In this document: in pieces, positions 50,783 through 59,446 of the stretch
How the letters are laid out: each line of letters starts with the position of its first letter
How positions within the stretch are numbered: position 1 is the first letter of the stretch
Source: Terriglobia bacterium
Lineage (GTDB): Bacteria; Acidobacteriota; Terriglobia; Terriglobales; Acidobacteriaceae
Direction: 5' to 3'
Assembly (NCBI GenBank): GCA_020072815.1
Contig: JAIQGE010000007.1
Coordinates: forward strand, 62,001-126,000
Length of the DNA: 64,000 nt
Notes under the pieces: generated by a model
Told to the model about the DNA's origin: nothing
What the model saw: only the letters and a program-made list of their open reading frames with translations
Database searches by the model: none
Translations under genes and position numbers: made by a program

Positions 50783-51828
50783 AACAAATTCTTGCTGCCG
50801 CGAACCGAGCGAAGCCGTCGAAAACGAATTCGCAGCCAAATTCCATTCTGCAGCGCGAAGTCCAGATCAGCCCGGAGATCAAGAAGGGAAGCAGCAAATT
50901 CCTGGACCATCTGCGCGCGGAGAAGCACGCCTCGCCGCACACGCTGCGCGCCTATCGCAATGAGCTGCAGCGCTTCGGCGAGTACCTGGGGCCGGAGATT
51001 CGCTGGAAAGACATTGATCATGTGTTCATTCGCAGCTTCCTGTCGCAGCTTCATGCCCAGGGTTTAAGCAAAGTGTCTGTGGCACGGGCGCTGGCGGCGC
51101 TGCGCTCGATGTATAAGTGGCTGGCGCGGGAAGGCGTGGTACAGCAGAACCCGGCCAAGCTGGTAGCTACACCCAAGCTGCCGAAGAAACTGCCGCGTGT
51201 ACCTACGCTGGAAGAAATGAATGGTCTGCTGGATAGCTCGATGGCTGAGGACTCCAGTTTCCCGGAGCGCGACCGCGCGATCTTTGAATTGCTCTATGGC
51301 TGCGGCCTGCGCAACTCTGAGTTGGTGGGCATCGAGCTGAGCGACATTGAGGAATCCAACGGCGTGATCCTGGTTCGCGGCAAAGGGAAGAAGCAACGCT
51401 ACGTCCCGCTGGAAGGCGCGGCGGCAGAAGCGCTGCAAGCATATCGCCAGGCGCGGCAGAAGGCGCTGAATATCGAGGGCAAGAGCACGCGGAGGCTGTT
51501 CATCAACCGGCGCGGTGGCGCGTTGACCACGCGCAGCGTGGGGAGGATCGTCAAGCAGATCGCGGTGGCCAAGGGCTTGCCGCCGGACGTCCATCCGCAT
51601 ACGCTGCGTCACGCCTTTGGCACGCACATGCTGACCGAAGGCGCGGACTTGCGGGCCATACAGGAGCTGCTGGGCCACGAGCGGCTGTCTACCACGCAGA
51701 AGTACACGCAGCTATCGGTAAGCCACGTGATGGAAGTGTACGACCGCACGCATCCTCGGGCGAGCAACCCAGGCGCGAGCAACCCAGGCGCGAGCAACCC
51801 GGGAGCGAGTAACCCAGGAGCGAAATAG
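50779..51828 (+). CDS. xerC: Tyrosine recombinase, XerC-like, with repetitive C-terminal tail
   Basis: This is a 349-residue protein with the same domains as the upstream recombinase. It has [124 protein letters not shown]. The Arg, Lys, His-x-x-Arg, His and Tyr residues are all present. A basic 35-residue N-terminal extension and a C-terminal (ASNPG)4 tail encoded by a 15-bp tandem repeat are unusual. Together with the overlapping gene upstream it forms a recombinase pair. Confidence 0.9.
   Translation: MKQILAAANRAKPSKTNSQPNSILQREVQISPEIKKGSSKFLDHLRAEKHASPHTLRAYRNELQRFGEYLGPEIRWKDIDHVFIRSFLSQLHAQGLSKVSVARALAALRSMYKWLAREGVVQQNPAKLVATPKLPKKLPRVPTLEEMNGLLDSSMAEDSSFPERDRAIFELLYGCGLRNSELVGIELSDIEESNGVILVRGKGKKQRYVPLEGAAAEALQAYRQARQKALNIEGKSTRRLFINRRGGALTTRSVGRIVKQIAVAKGLPPDVHPHTLRHAFGTHMLTEGADLRAIQELLGHERLSTTQKYTQLSVSHVMEVYDRTHPRASNPGASNPGASNPGASNPGAK
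51760..51819 (+). repeat. 15-bp tandem repeat, 4 units, inside xerC-like gene
   Basis: Units GCGAGCAACCCAGGC at 51760 and 51775 are identical, and those at 51790 and 51805 differ by two to three bases. They encode ASNPG four times at the protein end. The unit length is a multiple of three, so copy-number changes keep the frame. Confidence 0.9.
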
Positions 51829-51850
51829 CTGTGGTATAGTTTTTCGCGCC

Positions 51851-52585
51851 ATGGGCCTATTCGGCTTCTACAGATTCGGGATCATTTTCCAGGTCATTGC
51901 CATCATCCACTTCATCCGCCGCCGCCCGGACGGCTATTGGCTGTGGATCATCCTGCTAGGCCCCAGCGGTATTGGCGCGCTGGCATACATTGTGGTTGAG
52001 GTCCTCCCGGACCTGGGCCTGCTGCGGCAGGGATTGGTGATTTTCTCGCACCGCAAACGGATCACCGCGCTGGAGATGATGGTGCTGGATAATCCGTCCG
52101 CCGGCAATTACGAAGAGCTGGCTGATCTTTACCTGGAGCAGAGGAAATACCAGCGGGCGAAAGAGTGTTACGACCGCGCTATTTCGTCGCGGACGGATTC
52201 GCCTGATCCTTTCTACCGGCGGGCGCTGTGCGAAATCGAGCTGGGCGATTTTCCCAACGCGGCCACAGACCTGGAACGGGTGACGACCAAAGACCGCAAT
52301 TACGATTACCAGCGGGCTGCGGGGCTCCTGGCCCATGCCTGGGCCAACACCGGGCGTCAGGAACAGGCTTTGGCGTTGTTTGAGCAAGTCACCCAGACTT
52401 CAACGCTGTCTGAAACGCAGTACAACTATGCGCAACTGCTGGCCGCGCAGGGAAAACTGGCGGAGGCCCGGCAGTGGGTACAGAAGATCGCCAACAAGAA
52501 GGCCACCATGCCGGGCTACCTGAAGCGGCGTGAGCGTCCGTGGTTTCGCCGGGCAGCGGCGTTGCTCAAGCGGCTTCCGGCATAA
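51851..52585 (+). CDS. Membrane-anchored TPR protein with PLDc_N-like N-terminus
   Basis: This 244-residue protein starts with two hydrophobic segments (IIFQVIAIIHFIRRRPDGYWLWIILLGPSGIGALAYIVVEVLPDL). The RPDGYWLWIIL pattern is typical of PLDc_N-type membrane segments. TPR-like units follow (NYEELADLYLEQRKYQRAKECYDRAI, FYRRALCEIELGDFPNAATDLERV, AAGLLAHAWANTGRQEQALALFEQV, NYAQLLAAQGKLAEARQWVQKI). The C-terminus is basic. It probably scaffolds a membrane complex; the partner is unknown. It starts 22 bp after the xerC-like gene. Confidence 0.82.
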   Translation: MGLFGFYRFGIIFQVIAIIHFIRRRPDGYWLWIILLGPSGIGALAYIVVEVLPDLGLLRQGLVIFSHRKRITALEMMVLDNPSAGNYEELADLYLEQRKYQRAKECYDRAISSRTDSPDPFYRRALCEIELGDFPNAATDLERVTTKDRNYDYQRAAGLLAHAWANTGRQEQALALFEQVTQTSTLSETQYNYAQLLAAQGKLAEARQWVQKIANKKATMPGYLKRRERPWFRRAAALLKRLPA

Positions 52586-52677
52586 ATCCGACTTTCTGTC
52601 GTACGGGTGGGCCGTGCGCTGCATCTAATCTTCCTGTCCAGCGTTATTCAAGGTCCTTCAACCGGAGAGAATTTGCA

Positions 52678-53253
52678 ATGAAAATGTTCCGCCACGCGTT
52701 GCTTGTAACCAGCCTGAGCTGCCTGGCCCTGGCACAAACACAAAAATCTTCGCCACCCGCTGCCCATCCTGCCGCGCCGGCAACCAATCCAGCCAAGCCC
52801 AGCGCTGAGGAAGTGATGAAGCTGCTGGAACTGATGCGCGTCCAGGACGGCTTGGACATCACGATAAGCGCCATGAAAGACCAGTTGAAATCCAGCGCGG
52901 AGCAGGCCCTGCGGGAGAAGATCGCCAACCCCACGCCGGAGCAGATCAAGGCGGTCCGCGTCATTGTGGACGAAGAATTCAAAAAGATGTCGCTTGACGG
53001 GCTGCTTCGCGGCCTTATTCCCGTGTACCAGCGCCATCTGACGCAGCAGGACGTAGCCGCGCTGATCGCTTTCTATTCTTCGCCTGCCGGACGGAAAATT
53101 GTGCGCGAGCAGCCGGCCATGCTGCGCGAAAGCATGCAGGCCACCCAAGCCGGCCAGCGGCAGAAGATGGAAGACGTGCTGTCGCGGATGGACGTGCGCA
53201 TACAGCAACTGATCATGGACGAACAGAACAAAGGCGAGCCGGACAAGAAGTAA
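52678..53253 (+). CDS. Exported DUF2059 family protein
   Basis: The ATG at 52678 was chosen because GGAGAG precedes it and the product then has a signal peptide (MKMFRHALLVTSLSCLALAQ). It is 191 residues long. After a Pro/Ala linker come EEVMKLLELMRVQDGLDITISAMKDQL and FKKMSLDGLLRGLIPVYQRHLTQQDVAALIAFYSSPAGRKIVREQPAMLRESMQATQ, the DUF2059 signature. Members are periplasmic proteins of unknown function. The next gene follows after 22 bp on the same strand. Confidence 0.88.
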   Translation: MKMFRHALLVTSLSCLALAQTQKSSPPAAHPAAPATNPAKPSAEEVMKLLELMRVQDGLDITISAMKDQLKSSAEQALREKIANPTPEQIKAVRVIVDEEFKKMSLDGLLRGLIPVYQRHLTQQDVAALIAFYSSPAGRKIVREQPAMLRESMQATQAGQRQKMEDVLSRMDVRIQQLIMDEQNKGEPDKK

Positions 53254-53275
53254 CTGGCGCAGGGACCGCTTCTCC

Positions 53276-53797
53276 ATGCCGCGAAGAACCATCCTCCAGC
53301 TCCTGCAAGGAGGAGACCGCAGAACGATTGGCCGCGCCGGCCAGGCAGCCGCCATGGTGCTGCAAGATGCCAGACTGTTTCCTGAGTTGATTGCAGGTCT
53401 GTGGTCTGACGACCCGCCGGTGCGCATGCGCGCCGCGGACGCCGCCGAGAAAGTCACGCGAACCAAGCGTGAACTCCTTGGGCCCTACAAGAAAGAACTG
53501 CTGGGCTTGATGACGGAGGCCAGGCAGCAGGAGTTGCGCTGGCATCTGGCGGCCATGGTCCCTCGGCTTCCGCTGAATGCTCGGGAGCGGATGCTGGTGG
53601 CGTTTTTGCTGAACCGTTATCTGGAAGACCGCAGCTCCATTGTCAAGACTTTCGCCCTGCAAGGTCTGGCCGACCTGGCGCAGGACGACCTGGGGCTCCG
53701 GCCCAGAGTGCTGGAGATTCTGCGCGAAGCTACCCGCACCGGCACGGCGGCGATGAAAGCCCGCAGCCGCAAATTGCTGACTCGCCTGGAAACCTGA
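53276..53797 (+). CDS. Helical-repeat (HEAT-like) protein
   Basis: This 173-residue protein consists almost entirely of amphipathic helices of HEAT type: RAGQAAAMVLQDARLFPELIAGLWSDDPPVRMRAADAAEKVTR, LRWHLAAMVPRLPLNARERMLVAFLLNRYLEDRSSIVKTFALQGLADLAQDD. Its small size suggests an adaptor. No signal peptide or catalytic motif is seen. It may be cotranscribed with the DUF2059 gene. No specific function can be given. Confidence 0.75.
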   Translation: MPRRTILQLLQGGDRRTIGRAGQAAAMVLQDARLFPELIAGLWSDDPPVRMRAADAAEKVTRTKRELLGPYKKELLGLMTEARQQELRWHLAAMVPRLPLNARERMLVAFLLNRYLEDRSSIVKTFALQGLADLAQDDLGLRPRVLEILREATRTGTAAMKARSRKLLTRLET

Positions 53798-53877
53798 CGG
53801 TCTGCGGTTCGCGGACGGCAGGCCTGCTTCGCACCTGATTCCAGCCGCCCAGCTATAATCTGCGGCGGAGGAAATCA

Positions 53878-55743
53878 ATGTCGAAGTCGCGCAGACAATT
53901 TTTGACCCAGGCAACGCTGGGCGTGTTGGGAACGATGGTCGCGTCCCGTGGCGACGCGCAGAAATCCGCGGAACCGTCCACTCAGACATCGCCCGCGCAG
54001 AAGGCCGTCGAACAGAAGCCTCCCGCAGTGAAGCCCAACGAACCCACGCCGGGAACGCCGCCGGCGTTTGGCACGGCGCCGCCGGTGGGTCCTGAAGTGT
54101 CGCCTTCCACGTTTGCTGAAGCCGAGCGGCTGATGCAAGTGGAGTTGACTGCCGCGGAGCGCAGCCAGGCCGCCGGCAACTGGCGCAGCGCGATGGCCCC
54201 GGTCTATGAGCGGCGCACCGGCCCGCACAAAGTTGCCATTGAGCCGACGGTTGCTCCGTACTCGCAGTGGGACCCGATTCTGCCCGGCGAAAAAAGGCTT
54301 CCGCTGCGCGACCACTTTGTCTGGAGCAAGTCTGATCCCGGACCGCTCCCGGCAAGCGACGCCGACATTGCCTTCGCCCCGCTGACGCGCCTGGCGCGCT
54401 GGATCGAAAAACGCCAGCTGACCTCCGAGCGGCTGACGCAGATTTATCTCGACCGCCTGCAGCGCTTCGACCCGAAATTGCGCTGCGTCATCACGCTCAC
54501 GCGCGACCTGGCGTTGGCCCAGGCGAAAAAAGCTGACCAGGAAATTGCCGCGGGCAAATATCGCGGGCCGCTGCACGGCATTCCCTGGGGCGCCAAAGAT
54601 CTGTTGGACACAGCGGGCATCGCCACCACCTACGGGGCCGAGCCGTTCCGCAACCGCGTTCCCGCCGCCGACGCCGCGGTCGTGAAGCGACTCACCGACG
54701 CCGGGGCGGTGCTGGTCGCCAAGCTGAGCCTGGGCGCGTTGGCGCTCAATGACATTTGGTTCGGCGGCCAGACCATGAACCCGTGGCTGCTGGAAGAAGG
54801 CTCCTCCGGATCCAGCGCCGGCCCCGGCGCAGCGACGGCCGCGGGGCTGGTCGGCTTTGCCATGGGCAGCGAGACCGGCGGCAGCATCGTGGGCCCATCC
54901 ATGCGCTGCGGGGTTACCGGGCTGCGTCCCACATACGGCCGCGTGCCGCGCACCGGCGCCATGACGCTCTGCTGGTCGCTGGACAAGCTGGGCCCCATGA
55001 CCCGCGGCGTGGAAGACACTATGCTCGTCCTTCATGCCATCACCGGCCCGGACGCGGGCGACCTTTCCAGCGTCCCCAGCAAACTGGATTACGACGCCAG
55101 CGCGCCGGTAAACGGACTGCGCGTGGGTTACCTGCCCGGCTGGATGAAAGAAAATCCCGCTACGGACGTGGACCGCGCCGCCCTGGAGACGGTGAAGAAA
55201 GCCGGCATGGTGCCGGTGGAAGTCCAGATCCCCAACTGGCCGTATGACTCGCTGGACGTGATCCTGTTTGCCGAAGCCGCGGCCGCGTTTGAGGAAATCA
55301 CGCTCAACCACCAGCTTGACCAGTTGAAGGTCCAGGTGCCGGACGCCTGGCCCAATGTCTTCCGCCAGGCGCGCTTCCTTTCCGCGGTGGACTTTGTCCA
55401 GTGCGACCGCCTGCGCCGCAAAGTGGCCCAGGAGATGGCGCGCGTCTTTTCCCAAGTGGACTTGCTGCTGGTGCCGTCCCTGCGCGATGAGATGCTGACC
55501 ATCACCAACTTTACCGGACATCCTTCACTCACCTTGCGCGCGGGATTTGTCCAGGTGTCAGAGGCGCGCACCGACTGGGCGCCCGACCCGGCGAACCCTC
55601 TGCCCAAATTCTCACCGCCGCGGCGCGTGCCGCACGGCGTGACGCTGATCGGCCGGTTGTTCGACGAAGGGACCGTGGTCCGCGCCGGCCTGGCACTGGA
55701 GAAGAGTTTCGGCGTAGCGGGGGAGAGGCCGGCGGGGTTCTAG
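53878..55743 (+). CDS. Tat-exported amidase-signature enzyme
   Basis: This 621-residue protein starts at ATG 53878 with GGAGGAAA upstream. The N-terminus MSKSRRQFLTQATLGVLGTMVASRGDAQ has an SRRxFL twin-arginine motif. The amidase-signature domain (about 160-600) has the catalytic Lys in PWGAKDLLDTAGIATTYGAEP. The two Ser residues are in EEGSSGSSAGPGAATAAGLVGFAMGSETGGSIVGPSMRCGVTGLRPTYGRV (linker and nucleophile Ser). It resembles GatA-like amidases, but with its export signal, Pro-rich spacer and no GatB/C neighbours it is unlikely to act in tRNA amidation. The substrate is unknown. Confidence 0.9.
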   Translation: MSKSRRQFLTQATLGVLGTMVASRGDAQKSAEPSTQTSPAQKAVEQKPPAVKPNEPTPGTPPAFGTAPPVGPEVSPSTFAEAERLMQVELTAAERSQAAGNWRSAMAPVYERRTGPHKVAIEPTVAPYSQWDPILPGEKRLPLRDHFVWSKSDPGPLPASDADIAFAPLTRLARWIEKRQLTSERLTQIYLDRLQRFDPKLRCVITLTRDLALAQAKKADQEIAAGKYRGPLHGIPWGAKDLLDTAGIATTYGAEPFRNRVPAADAAVVKRLTDAGAVLVAKLSLGALALNDIWFGGQTMNPWLLEEGSSGSSAGPGAATAAGLVGFAMGSETGGSIVGPSMRCGVTGLRPTYGRVPRTGAMTLCWSLDKLGPMTRGVEDTMLVLHAITGPDAGDLSSVPSKLDYDASAPVNGLRVGYLPGWMKENPATDVDRAALETVKKAGMVPVEVQIPNWPYDSLDVILFAEAAAAFEEITLNHQLDQLKVQVPDAWPNVFRQARFLSAVDFVQCDRLRRKVAQEMARVFSQVDLLLVPSLRDEMLTITNFTGHPSLTLRAGFVQVSEARTDWAPDPANPLPKFSPPRRVPHGVTLIGRLFDEGTVVRAGLALEKSFGVAGERPAGF

Positions 55744-55786
55744 ACGAGCGCGGGCTTCCGATGACCGTGTGGCACCGGCTACCAAA

Positions 55787-55855
55787 CGTGCCATCCCGAA
55801 CCGCGACGGGCGAGCCTTGGTGAGCCGACGCAGTGTGAGGGATCTGCTCCGCGGG
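55787..55855 (+). repeat. Dispersed 69-bp repeat, copy A
   Basis: The repeat runs CGTGCCATCCCGAACCGCGA...GAGGGATCTGCTCCGCGGG. It matches positions 60135-60202 in the same orientation with four differences, one of them a single-base gap. The two copies bracket the 4.3-kb AT-richer segment with the transposase. It is related to the shorter elements at 1795 and 59575. Confidence 0.85.
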
Positions 55856-55918
55856 CCAATCGGCATGCGACGACCGTGTGGCGCCGCTTGGCGGTGCGCT
55901 TTTCTCGCTTTCCTTTCC

Positions 55919-55990
55919 CGATCAGCGTCATCTGCGTCAATCTGCGGCAAAGGTTTTGCCTTTCCGATCATCCGATGACCCGATCACCAG
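55919..55990. repeat. Low-complexity repeat tract near island boundary
   Basis: The first part (about 55920-55957) is an inverted member of the GCTGATGACGC family seen at 4292-4537. The second part is a run of GATCATCCGATGACCCGATC-type units. The whole 365-bp gap between the amidase and transposase genes is made of such repeats, except the promoter at 56074-56102. Confidence 0.6.
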
Positions 55991-56073
55991 ATCACCCGAT
56001 GCCGCGCTCCGCGCGGCCAGCCCCATCCCCGTTCATCCCCGGAAAATAAGGACTTAACTCGGCAATAATATAC

Positions 56074-56102
56074 TTGACAACTCCAAAGATTTAGCGTACT
56101 CT
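56074..56102 (+). promoter_or_regulatory. Sigma70-type promoter of the IS1595-type transposase
   Basis: TTGACA (56074-56079), a 17-base spacer and TACTCT (56097-56102) lie only 6 bases before the ATG at 56109. The message would be nearly leaderless. Confidence 0.6.
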
Positions 56103-56108
56103 TGAAGC

Positions 56109-57107
56109 ATGGCAAACGAACTAAAGACGCTCCAAGAGGCCATCGTTTACTTTTCCGATCCTGACCGTTGCCGCGAGTACTTTGTTGCTCGCCGCTGGCC
56201 TGAGGGCGTGAGCTGCCCACGTTGCGGAAGCGTGAACGTCAAATTCCAGCCCAAGCACAACCGCTGGCAATGCAGCAGTCACCACGACCTGAGACAGTTT
56301 ACCTGCAAAACAGGAACCATCTTTGAGGAATCGCCTATCACCCTGGATAAGTGGATGCTGGCAATGTGGATGATCTGCAATTGCAAAAACGGTGTTAGCT
56401 CCTACAAAGTCCATCGCGCAATCGGCGTTACTCAGAAGTCGGCATGGTTCATGCTTCACAGAATCCGGCTGGCAATGAAAAACGGCTCGATTATGAAACT
56501 CGGAACTGAGGGTGGCCCGGTGGAAGCGGACGAAACTTTTGTTGGCCCTGACCCTCGCCGGATGCACAAGTCCCGCAGAGCGCGGATTCTTGCAATCGCT
56601 GGCAATGACCGGAGCAAGAATCAGCGCGCACCGGGAAAAACTATCGTCATGGGAATGCTGGACAGGAACATGAGACAGGTAAGGACGATGGTCATTCCCG
56701 ATGTGAAGCGAACCACTCTGCAAGAGAAAATCTTGAACAACGTTGAAGCAGGAGCGCACATCATTACCGATGATTTCCCGTCCTATAAATATGCCCTTGC
56801 TGATAAATTCGCACATGACGTTATCAATCACGTTGAAGGGTACGTGAACGGGCAGATTCATACGAACGGAATCGAAAATTACTGGTCTCTTTTCAAACGC
56901 ACTTTGCGCGGCACTTACGTTGCAGTTGAGCCGTTCCATCTCGACCGCTACGCCGATGAGCAAGCATTCCGTTTTAACAATCGCGGGAGCAAAGAGAAGC
57001 CAGTGAATGACGGTCAGCGTTTTGATACATTGCTTTCTCAGGTCGCCGGTCGGCGGGTAACCTATAAGGAACTGACCGGCAAGGTGGGACTTTCAGAGAA
57101 TTTATAG
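56109..57107 (+). mobile_element. IS1595-family transposase
   Basis: This 332-residue transposase has an N-terminal zinc ribbon (CPRCG at 36-40, with Cys55 and Cys66 as further candidates) and an ISXO2-like DDE domain. Asp141 is in VEADETFVG, Asp221/222 in IITDDFPSYK and Glu256 in HTNGIENYWSLFKR, so the catalytic set appears complete. The region is AT-richer than the flanking chromosome. I could not find convincing terminal inverted repeats on either side, so the ends of the insertion sequence, if any, are not defined. A 7-bp inverted repeat ACCGCTT/AAGCGGT (57113-57136) follows the stop codon. Confidence 0.92.
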
Positions 57108-57186
57108 CCCATACCGCTTGAAACGCGGGAAGCGGTCTAAATTATAGCTCTGTTTTATTTCCTGTAAACCTCGCCTAATCAGTGAG

Positions 57187-57226
57187 ATAATTAGCACCCT
57201 CGAGGGTTTTCTCGGGAGCTAATTAT
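57187..57226 (+). promoter_or_regulatory. Stem-loop covering the ribosome binding site and start codon
   Basis: ATAATTAGC (57187-57195) pairs perfectly with GCTAATTAT (57218-57226). The second arm contains the AT of the ATG at 57225 and lies just after GGGAG. Inner CGAG/CTCG pairs extend the stem around GGTTTT. The structure would hide the start site of the ATP-binding protein. Confidence 0.65.
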
Positions 57227-58829
57227 GGTGATTGCGCCGCCATCGGACGACCAATATGAGATCGATTTCCCGAAACCAGCAGGTATTCGCCTTTCAACGC
57301 CGGACGAGATTTATGAAAAGGGTGATGTGGAGATTCTGTCTGCGATAAAGGAAGATCGCAGAATCGAGAAGAAACCAGCGGGCTACCCTGGGCGTGCCAT
57401 GGGCGATTATTTCTCGATGTGGGCCAACACGCCACCCGATGGCGGTCTTGTTGTCATCGGCATGGAGGATGACGGCACGGTATCCAAAGGATGTGTAAGC
57501 GTTACGCAAGAACGAATCAATGAACTAGAATGCGCTGGCAATAATTTCTGCCCTGACGCCCGTCACGAGATTAAAAAAATCACGCTCAAGCGAACTGACG
57601 GAGTGGATGACTACGTCTTGCTTTTCAGGATTTTTTATAACAAGGACAAGGTGGTCAAGACCAATGCAGGCAAAGCGTTTAGACGCCGAGGAGAATCAAA
57701 ATACGAAATACCATCTAAGGAAATTAGAGAATTAGAGCACGAAAAAGGTGAGGTGGATTTTGAGCAAGAACCAATCGACCTTAAATTCCCAGATGATTTC
57801 GATCTTGAACTGATTGGACGCTTCTGCGAGAAAGTCCGGGAACAGGTTGCCTTCACTCAGCCCCATTCTAATCAAGAGATACTTGTAAATCGCCGCCTGG
57901 GAACTTATTCGGCAAAAAAATTTAAGCCTAATGTCGCATGCGCCTTGCTGTTCGCCCGTGATCCACTGCTTAAGTTTCCCGGCTGCAAGACTCGTTTCCT
58001 GAGATTCGAGGGTGAGCACGAACAAACGGGCAGCAATTTTAACGCGGTTAAAGACCTCACCATTGAAGGCAACGTTCCAACCTTGATACGCGAAACTACA
58101 AAGCTCGTTGAGACCCAATTGCGTACTTTCTCTAAGTTGTCTTCTATTGACGGAAAGTTTTATACCGACCCTGAGTATCCGCCGGGGGCGTGGTATGAGG
58201 CTATCGTGAATGCCTGCGTTCATCGCTCCTACAGCATGAAGAATCAAAACATATTCATCCGAATGTTTGATGATCGGCTACTGGTTGAAAGTCCTGGTGG
58301 TTTTCCGCCTTTTGTGACGCCTGAGAATATTTACGAATACAGCCATCCACGGAACCCCCATTTGATGGGAGCGATGTTCTTCCTTGACTTTGTCAAGGCC
58401 GCGAATGAGGGAACTCGAAGAATGCGGGACAGTATGTCACGCATGAGATTGCCAAGCCCAGAATTCAGGGAAAGTGAAAGCGGATTCAATACGTTTGTAA
58501 GAGTTACTCTCAGAAATAATGTTAAGCAGCGCCGAGCTTGGGTTGTAGCCGATGTCAGCAACATAGTTGGCGAAGAAACCGCCCGGCAGCTCAATGAACA
58601 TGAGCGAATGGTCGTCAATCGTCTCGCAGATCACGGACGAATCAATGTCAGCGAGGTACAGCGTCTGACACAGCGTGAATGGCATTCCGCAAAGACGCTT
58701 CTTCAGAGGATGGTCAAGAAAGGCATTCTTGACTGGCACCATGACAAGGGAATAGAGAGAGACTCGAAGGCACATTACACCTTGAAGAAATCAAAACGGA
58801 AGATTGCGAAGGCTGATCCAAATGAATAA
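57225..58829 (+). CDS. AlbA_2/Schlafen-type ATP-binding protein (RecG-like HATPase_c_4)
   Basis: This is a 534-residue protein. The AlbA_2 domain (about 25-165) has EKGDVEILSAIKEDRRIEKKPAGYPGRAMGDYFSMWANTPPDGGLVVIGMEDDG. The HATPase_c_4 domain (about 300-430) has PPGAWYEAIVNACVHRSYSMKNQNIFIRMFDDRLLVESPGGFPPFVTPENI. The C-terminus is a winged-helix region (EHERMVVNRLADHGRINVSEVQRLTQREWHSAKTLLQRMVKKGIL). Such proteins are often transcriptional regulators or parts of mobile or defence loci. It follows the IS1595 transposase in an AT-richer island, and its start lies inside a hairpin. The exact role is unknown. Confidence 0.88.
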   Translation: MVIAPPSDDQYEIDFPKPAGIRLSTPDEIYEKGDVEILSAIKEDRRIEKKPAGYPGRAMGDYFSMWANTPPDGGLVVIGMEDDGTVSKGCVSVTQERINELECAGNNFCPDARHEIKKITLKRTDGVDDYVLLFRIFYNKDKVVKTNAGKAFRRRGESKYEIPSKEIRELEHEKGEVDFEQEPIDLKFPDDFDLELIGRFCEKVREQVAFTQPHSNQEILVNRRLGTYSAKKFKPNVACALLFARDPLLKFPGCKTRFLRFEGEHEQTGSNFNAVKDLTIEGNVPTLIRETTKLVETQLRTFSKLSSIDGKFYTDPEYPPGAWYEAIVNACVHRSYSMKNQNIFIRMFDDRLLVESPGGFPPFVTPENIYEYSHPRNPHLMGAMFFLDFVKAANEGTRRMRDSMSRMRLPSPEFRESESGFNTFVRVTLRNNVKQRRAWVVADVSNIVGEETARQLNEHERMVVNRLADHGRINVSEVQRLTQREWHSAKTLLQRMVKKGILDWHHDKGIERDSKAHYTLKKSKRKIAKADPNE

Positions 58830-58841
58830 AAGGTGCTCAAC

Positions 58842-59009
58842 ATGAAACCACTACCAGCGCCAGAGATTCAGGGCAGGACGCCCGCAGAGCGCATGGACAA
58901 TGCGCTTCGCACGATCCTGAAGGTTCCAAAAGATGTGATCCTCAAAGAAGAGGCCAAGGAAAAGCGCAGGAGAGAGCGCAAGAAGGAACAAAAGGCACGA
59001 TCAAAATAA
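58842..59009 (+). CDS. Small basic protein (55 residues)
   Basis: ATG 58842 lies 12 bp after the preceding stop, with AAAAGGTG about 8 bases upstream. The product starts MKPLPAPEIQGRTPAERMDNALRTILKVPKD and ends in a very basic KEKRRRERKKEQKARSK helix. It is followed at once by a GC-rich hairpin. The spacing implies cotranscription with the ATP-binding protein. The AERMDNALRxILxVPK pattern looks conserved and antitoxin-like, but I cannot assign a family. Confidence 0.65.
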   Translation: MKPLPAPEIQGRTPAERMDNALRTILKVPKDVILKEEAKEKRRRERKKEQKARSK

Positions 59010-59011
59010 AA

Positions 59012-59031
59012 CCCGCCGATACTCCGGCGGG
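59012..59031 (+). terminator. GC-rich hairpin after the small basic protein gene
   Basis: CCCGCCG (59012-59018) pairs perfectly with CGGCGGG (59025-59031) across a 6-base loop, 2 bp after the stop codon. Only TTT follows a few bases later, so it is a terminator with a weak tail. Confidence 0.65.
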
Positions 59032-59057
59032 GGAGTTTGTGTTATGGTTTGTGTCCC

Positions 59058-59195
59058 TTAATTTTTCTTAGGGGCAGGTTTCGGAGCAGGCACATAAACA
59101 TGCTGCCGCTCAGTTGTGCGTGGATGTTGGTCAGCGTAACGTTCAGTGACGAACTGACCGTCAACGGAATCGCGATGAACAATTTTCTTTTCCAA
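59058..59195 (-). CDS. Small conserved protein (45 residues), DGQFVT-type
   Basis: The TTG start at 59195 has GGTGA 6 bases upstream. The product reads MEKKIVHRDSVDGQFVTERY, then ADQHPRTTER, then a Pro/Lys-rich end (PAPKPAPKK). The pattern VHRDSxxGQFVTxxYAxxHPxTT matches a family of tiny proteins of unknown function that are widespread in bacteria, sometimes misnamed multidrug transporters. It is too short to be noticed by length filters. It is convergent with the gene above and separated from it by the hairpin. Longer overlapping frames here (59037-59225 plus, 59042-59242 minus) lack any such pattern. Confidence 0.7.
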   Translation of the reverse strand: MEKKIVHRDSVDGQFVTERYADQHPRTTERQHVYVPAPKPAPKKN

Positions 59196-59341
59196 GATGT
59201 TTCACCAAAAGGGGATGCAACATAATCCCTGGTTCGTAACACTCCCCGGCGGTGTTAGCGCACTGCTGGGGAGCCAATCAGCCCATCAAAATACAACATA
59301 GGCCAGGACTCACCGGCACAAGTACCGGCGAAACTTTTTGG

Positions 59342-59371
59342 TTGACAATGGAATACGAGCGGTGGGATTAT
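59342..59371 (+). promoter_or_regulatory. Sigma70-type promoter in a region without a supported ORF
   Basis: TTGACA (59342-59347), an 18-base spacer and GATTAT (59366-59371) give a good consensus match. It precedes a strong hairpin by about 37 bp and no gene with family support. Confidence 0.5.
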
Positions 59372-59377
59372 ATGAGT

Positions 59378-59446
59378 GCTTCGCTACCCCAACATATCGA
59401 TTCAATTGTCTGCGACCTACTGCTAATAGGTCGCAGACTCATTTTG
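59378..59446 (+). ncRNA. Candidate small RNA of about 65-70 nt
   Basis: The predicted transcript begins near 59378 behind the promoter at 59342-59371. It ends with a perfect 12-bp stem (GTCTGCGACCTA at 59408-59419 with its complement at 59427-59438, loop CTGCTAA) and TCATTTTG. This promoter-terminator pair has no coding sequence between. No family match was recognised. Confidence 0.4.

Noticed and set aside
59037-59242. Two overlapping frames of 62 and 66 codons
   Set aside because: Both are shadows of the 45-residue DGQFVT-type gene at 59058-59195.
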